In this document: one piece after another, positions 39,837-41,492 of the stretch | Numbering within the stretch: position 1 is the stretch's first letter | How the letters are laid out: every line of letters starts with the position of its first letter | Source: WRAI01 sp031549605 | GTDB lineage: Bacteria; Bacillota; Clostridia; Oscillospirales; UBA929 | DNA length: 41,492 nt | Assembly (NCBI GenBank): GCA_031549605.1 | Contig: JAVBPM010000001.1 | Location: 1 to 41,492 of the forward strand | Direction: 5' to 3' | The notes under the pieces: model-generated | Told to the model about the DNA's origin: nothing | The model's input: the letters and a program-made list of their open reading frames with translations, nothing else | The model's database searches: none | Translations under genes and position numbers: made by a program

Positions 39837-40679
39837 ATGAGCAATCCGGCCATTGTCGCATTACTGTACGACTTTGACAAAACGCTGTCGACGCGCAACA
39901 TGCAGGAGTATACCTTTATCCCCAACCTCGGCCTGTCGGCCGACGCGTTTTGGGCCGAGGCCAACGCCATGGCCGAGCAGCAGCAGATGGACCGCATCCT
40001 CGCCTACATGTATCTTATGATCGAAAAGTCGACGGCGTCACGCAAGCCCATCCGCCGCGAGGCCTTTGTCGAGCTGGGTCGCGGCGTGCAGTTCTTCGAC
40101 GGCGTCGAGGGCTGGTTTACGCGCATCAACGCCTACGGTCAGGCGCACGGCGTAGCCATTGAACACTACATCATCTCGTCGGGGCTGAAGGAAATCATTG
40201 AGGGCACACCCATCGCGTCCGCCTTCCGCGACATCTACGCCTGCGAGTTTTTCTACGACGTCAACGGCGTGGCCGCGTGGCCGCGCATGGCGGTTAACTA
40301 TACCAACAAGACGCAGTACCTGTTTCGCATCAACAAGGGCGTCCGCGACCTGTCCGACGACGACAGTCTCAACGCCTACCTGCCCGACGACGAGCGCCGC
40401 GTGCCGTTTCGCAACATGATTTACATCGGCGACGGGCTGACCGACGTGCCGTGCATGAAGCTGGTCAAGCTCAACGGCGGCTGCTCGCTGGCCGTCTACG
40501 CCGACGGGCAGCAGGCGCGTGTGGTCGATCTGCTGCAGCACAAGCGCGTTGACTTCATCGCGCCGGCCGACTACACCGACGGCAGCCTGCTTGACCGGCT
40601 GATTAAGCAAACCATCGCCAAAATGGCGGTCGAGCACGAGCTGGTGCAGGCGCATCTGGCCATGCTGAAGTCGCTGTAA
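39837..40679 (+). CDS. HAD-family phosphatase
   Basis: A 280-aa haloacid-dehalogenase-fold hydrolase. The nucleophile motif is LLYDFDKTLS (Asp12, Asp14), motif II is IISSGLKEII, and the metal motif is MIYIGDGLTDVPCMKLV. The cap between motif I and II is helical (about 25-100), as in subfamily I phosphoserine-phosphatase-like enzymes. The substrate is unknown. The ATG at 39837 is preferred over an upstream GTG because AAAGAGGTG lies 6 nt before it. It has its own promoter. The next gene has a separate promoter, so the pair need not be co-transcribed. Confidence 0.88.
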   Translation: MSNPAIVALLYDFDKTLSTRNMQEYTFIPNLGLSADAFWAEANAMAEQQQMDRILAYMYLMIEKSTASRKPIRREAFVELGRGVQFFDGVEGWFTRINAYGQAHGVAIEHYIISSGLKEIIEGTPIASAFRDIYACEFFYDVNGVAAWPRMAVNYTNKTQYLFRINKGVRDLSDDDSLNAYLPDDERRVPFRNMIYIGDGLTDVPCMKLVKLNGGCSLAVYADGQQARVVDLLQHKRVDFIAPADYTDGSLLDRLIKQTIAKMAVEHELVQAHLAMLKSL

Positions 40680-40696
40680 AAGCGGCCAAACCGGCA

Positions 40697-40725
40697 TTGC
40701 ACAGCCGGTTGAGATGTGATATACT
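40697..40725 (+). promoter_or_regulatory. Promoter for the NfnA-like gene
   Basis: TTGCAC, 17 nt, TATACT, ending 31 nt before the ATG at 40757. Confidence 0.75.
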
Positions 40726-40756
40726 ATCCCCTAATTCTACATACGGAGGCAACGCC

Positions 40757-41492
40757 ATGGCTACCATTCTCTCCAAACGCCAGCTCAACGCCAACACCGT
40801 TGCGCTGGAGCTGACGGCGCCGCGCATCGCCAAAAAGGCCAAGCCGGGTCAATTTGTCATGCTGCGCGCCACCGAAGACGGTGAGCGCATTCCGCTGACC
40901 ATCGCCGGTCAGGACGCCGACAAGGGCAGCATTACGCTGATGTTTCAGGCGCTGGGCGCCTCGACTACGCTGCTGGCGGCCCGCGAGGTTGGCGACAGCG
41001 TGCCCGACTTGGTCGGCCCGCTGGGCGAGCCGTCGCCGCTGGAGGGCATTACGTCGGCCTGTGTGGTCGGCGGCGGGCTGGGCTGCGCCATTGCCTATCC
41101 GCAGGCGCACGCGCTGAAACAGCAGGGCGCGCGTGTCGACGTCATTGCCGGCTTCCGCAGCGCCGATTTGGTCATTCTCGAGGACGAGATGAAGAAAACC
41201 AGCGACGACTACATCCTCATGACCGACGACGGCTCGGCCGGCCGGCAGGGTCTGGTGACCGTCGCATTGAAAGAGCTGCTGGACAGCGGCCGCCACTACG
41301 ACGCCGTGATTTGCGTCGGGCCGCTGATTATGATGAAATTCGTCTGCGCGACCACCAAGCCCTTTGGTGTCAAGACATACACCAGCCTCAACCCCATCAT
41401 GGTCGACGGCACGGGCATGTGCGGCTGCTGCCGCGTGTCGGTCGGCGGACAGGTTAAGTTCGCCTGCGTCGACGGGCCTGACTTTGACGGCC
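40757..41492 (+). CDS. NfnA/SudB-like FAD-NAD(P) oxidoreductase subunit (3' truncated)
   Basis: The gene runs off the window after 245 codons. The N-terminal FAD barrel (KPGQFVMLRATEDGERIPLT), the nucleotide-binding segment (ACVVGGGLGCAIAYPQAHAL) and the cysteine motif MVDGTGMCGCCRVSVGG followed by KFACVDGPDFDG match the alpha subunit of NADH-dependent ferredoxin:NADP+ oxidoreductase (NfnA, also annotated SudB), where the cysteines bind a 2Fe-2S cluster. PyrK is the close relative, but its cysteine motif differs. The beta subunit (GltD-like) usually follows directly and would lie beyond the window. In Clostridia this enzyme balances ferredoxin and NADPH pools. The ATG follows GGAGGC by 5 nt. 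Confidence 0.85.
   Translation, partial: MATILSKRQLNANTVALELTAPRIAKKAKPGQFVMLRATEDGERIPLTIAGQDADKGSITLMFQALGASTTLLAAREVGDSVPDLVGPLGEPSPLEGITSACVVGGGLGCAIAYPQAHALKQQGARVDVIAGFRSADLVILEDEMKKTSDDYILMTDDGSAGRQGLVTVALKELLDSGRHYDAVICVGPLIMMKFVCATTKPFGVKTYTSLNPIMVDGTGMCGCCRVSVGGQVKFACVDGPDFDG

Overview
The window looks like a chromosomal stretch from a high-GC, gut-type Clostridia (Oscillospiraceae-like is my best guess). The evidence is S-layer homology (SLH) surface proteins, AGGAGG ribosome sites, GTG and TTG starts, an FtsK/SpoIIIE translocase, an NfnA-type oxidoreductase, and a lacto-N-biose/galacto-N-biose (host mucin and milk glycan) utilisation operon. No prophage, transposase, CRISPR array, rRNA or tRNA was recognised. 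All family names come from reading motifs in the translated sequence; no database was searched.

Layout. 1-2.1 kb: the 3' part of a CotH-kinase protein with SLH anchors. 2.2-6.2 kb (minus): a hybrid sensor histidine kinase and a cupin-AraC regulator. 6.3-14.1 kb (plus): a glycan operon with a sugar-binding lipoprotein, two permeases, an unrecognised membrane protein, a GH112 phosphorylase (lnpA-like) and N-acetylhexosamine 1-kinase (nahK-like). 14.1-15.7 kb (minus): a small membrane protein, a secreted coiled-coil protein whose start is broken by an A9 run, and a broken ricin-type lectin. 16-18.5 kb (plus): rsmI, a WG-repeat lipoprotein and a two-helix K+ channel. 18.5-22 kb (minus): a large SLH surface protein, divergent from an Imm-5-like gene. 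22.9-25.2 kb (minus): a CtpE-like cation P-type ATPase. 25.4-28 kb: two lipoproteins and a DUF1905 protein. 28.1-31.6 kb (plus): uppP and ftsK. 31.7-32.1 kb: a tiny ribbon-helix-helix gene overlapping a short SLOG-like gene. 32.5-34.3 kb (minus): a large polytopic membrane protein. 34.5-35 kb: a zinc-ribbon membrane protein. 35.5-39.4 kb (minus): a secreted 130-aa protein, a lipoprotein, two ABC-2-like membrane proteins and an ABC ATPase. 39.8 kb to the end: a HAD hydrolase and the start of an NfnA-like gene.

Functional logic. The glycan operon imports and phosphorolyses Gal-beta-1,3-HexNAc disaccharides and phosphorylates the released HexNAc. It has no transporter ATPase, galT or galE of its own, so it must borrow them from elsewhere. 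Its second half follows a repeat-filled gap.

The least explained parts are several families of highly structured non-coding repeats at 10.6, 22.5, 32.1 and 35.0-35.5 kb. They fill gaps between genes, show near-perfect stems with paired base changes between copies, and tend to be bracketed by direct copies of hairpins. Other points worth attention are the secreted-protein/ABC cluster at 35.5-39.4 kb with its upstream palindrome and possible C-loop small RNA, the RHH/SLOG-like pair, and the A9 frameshift gene.
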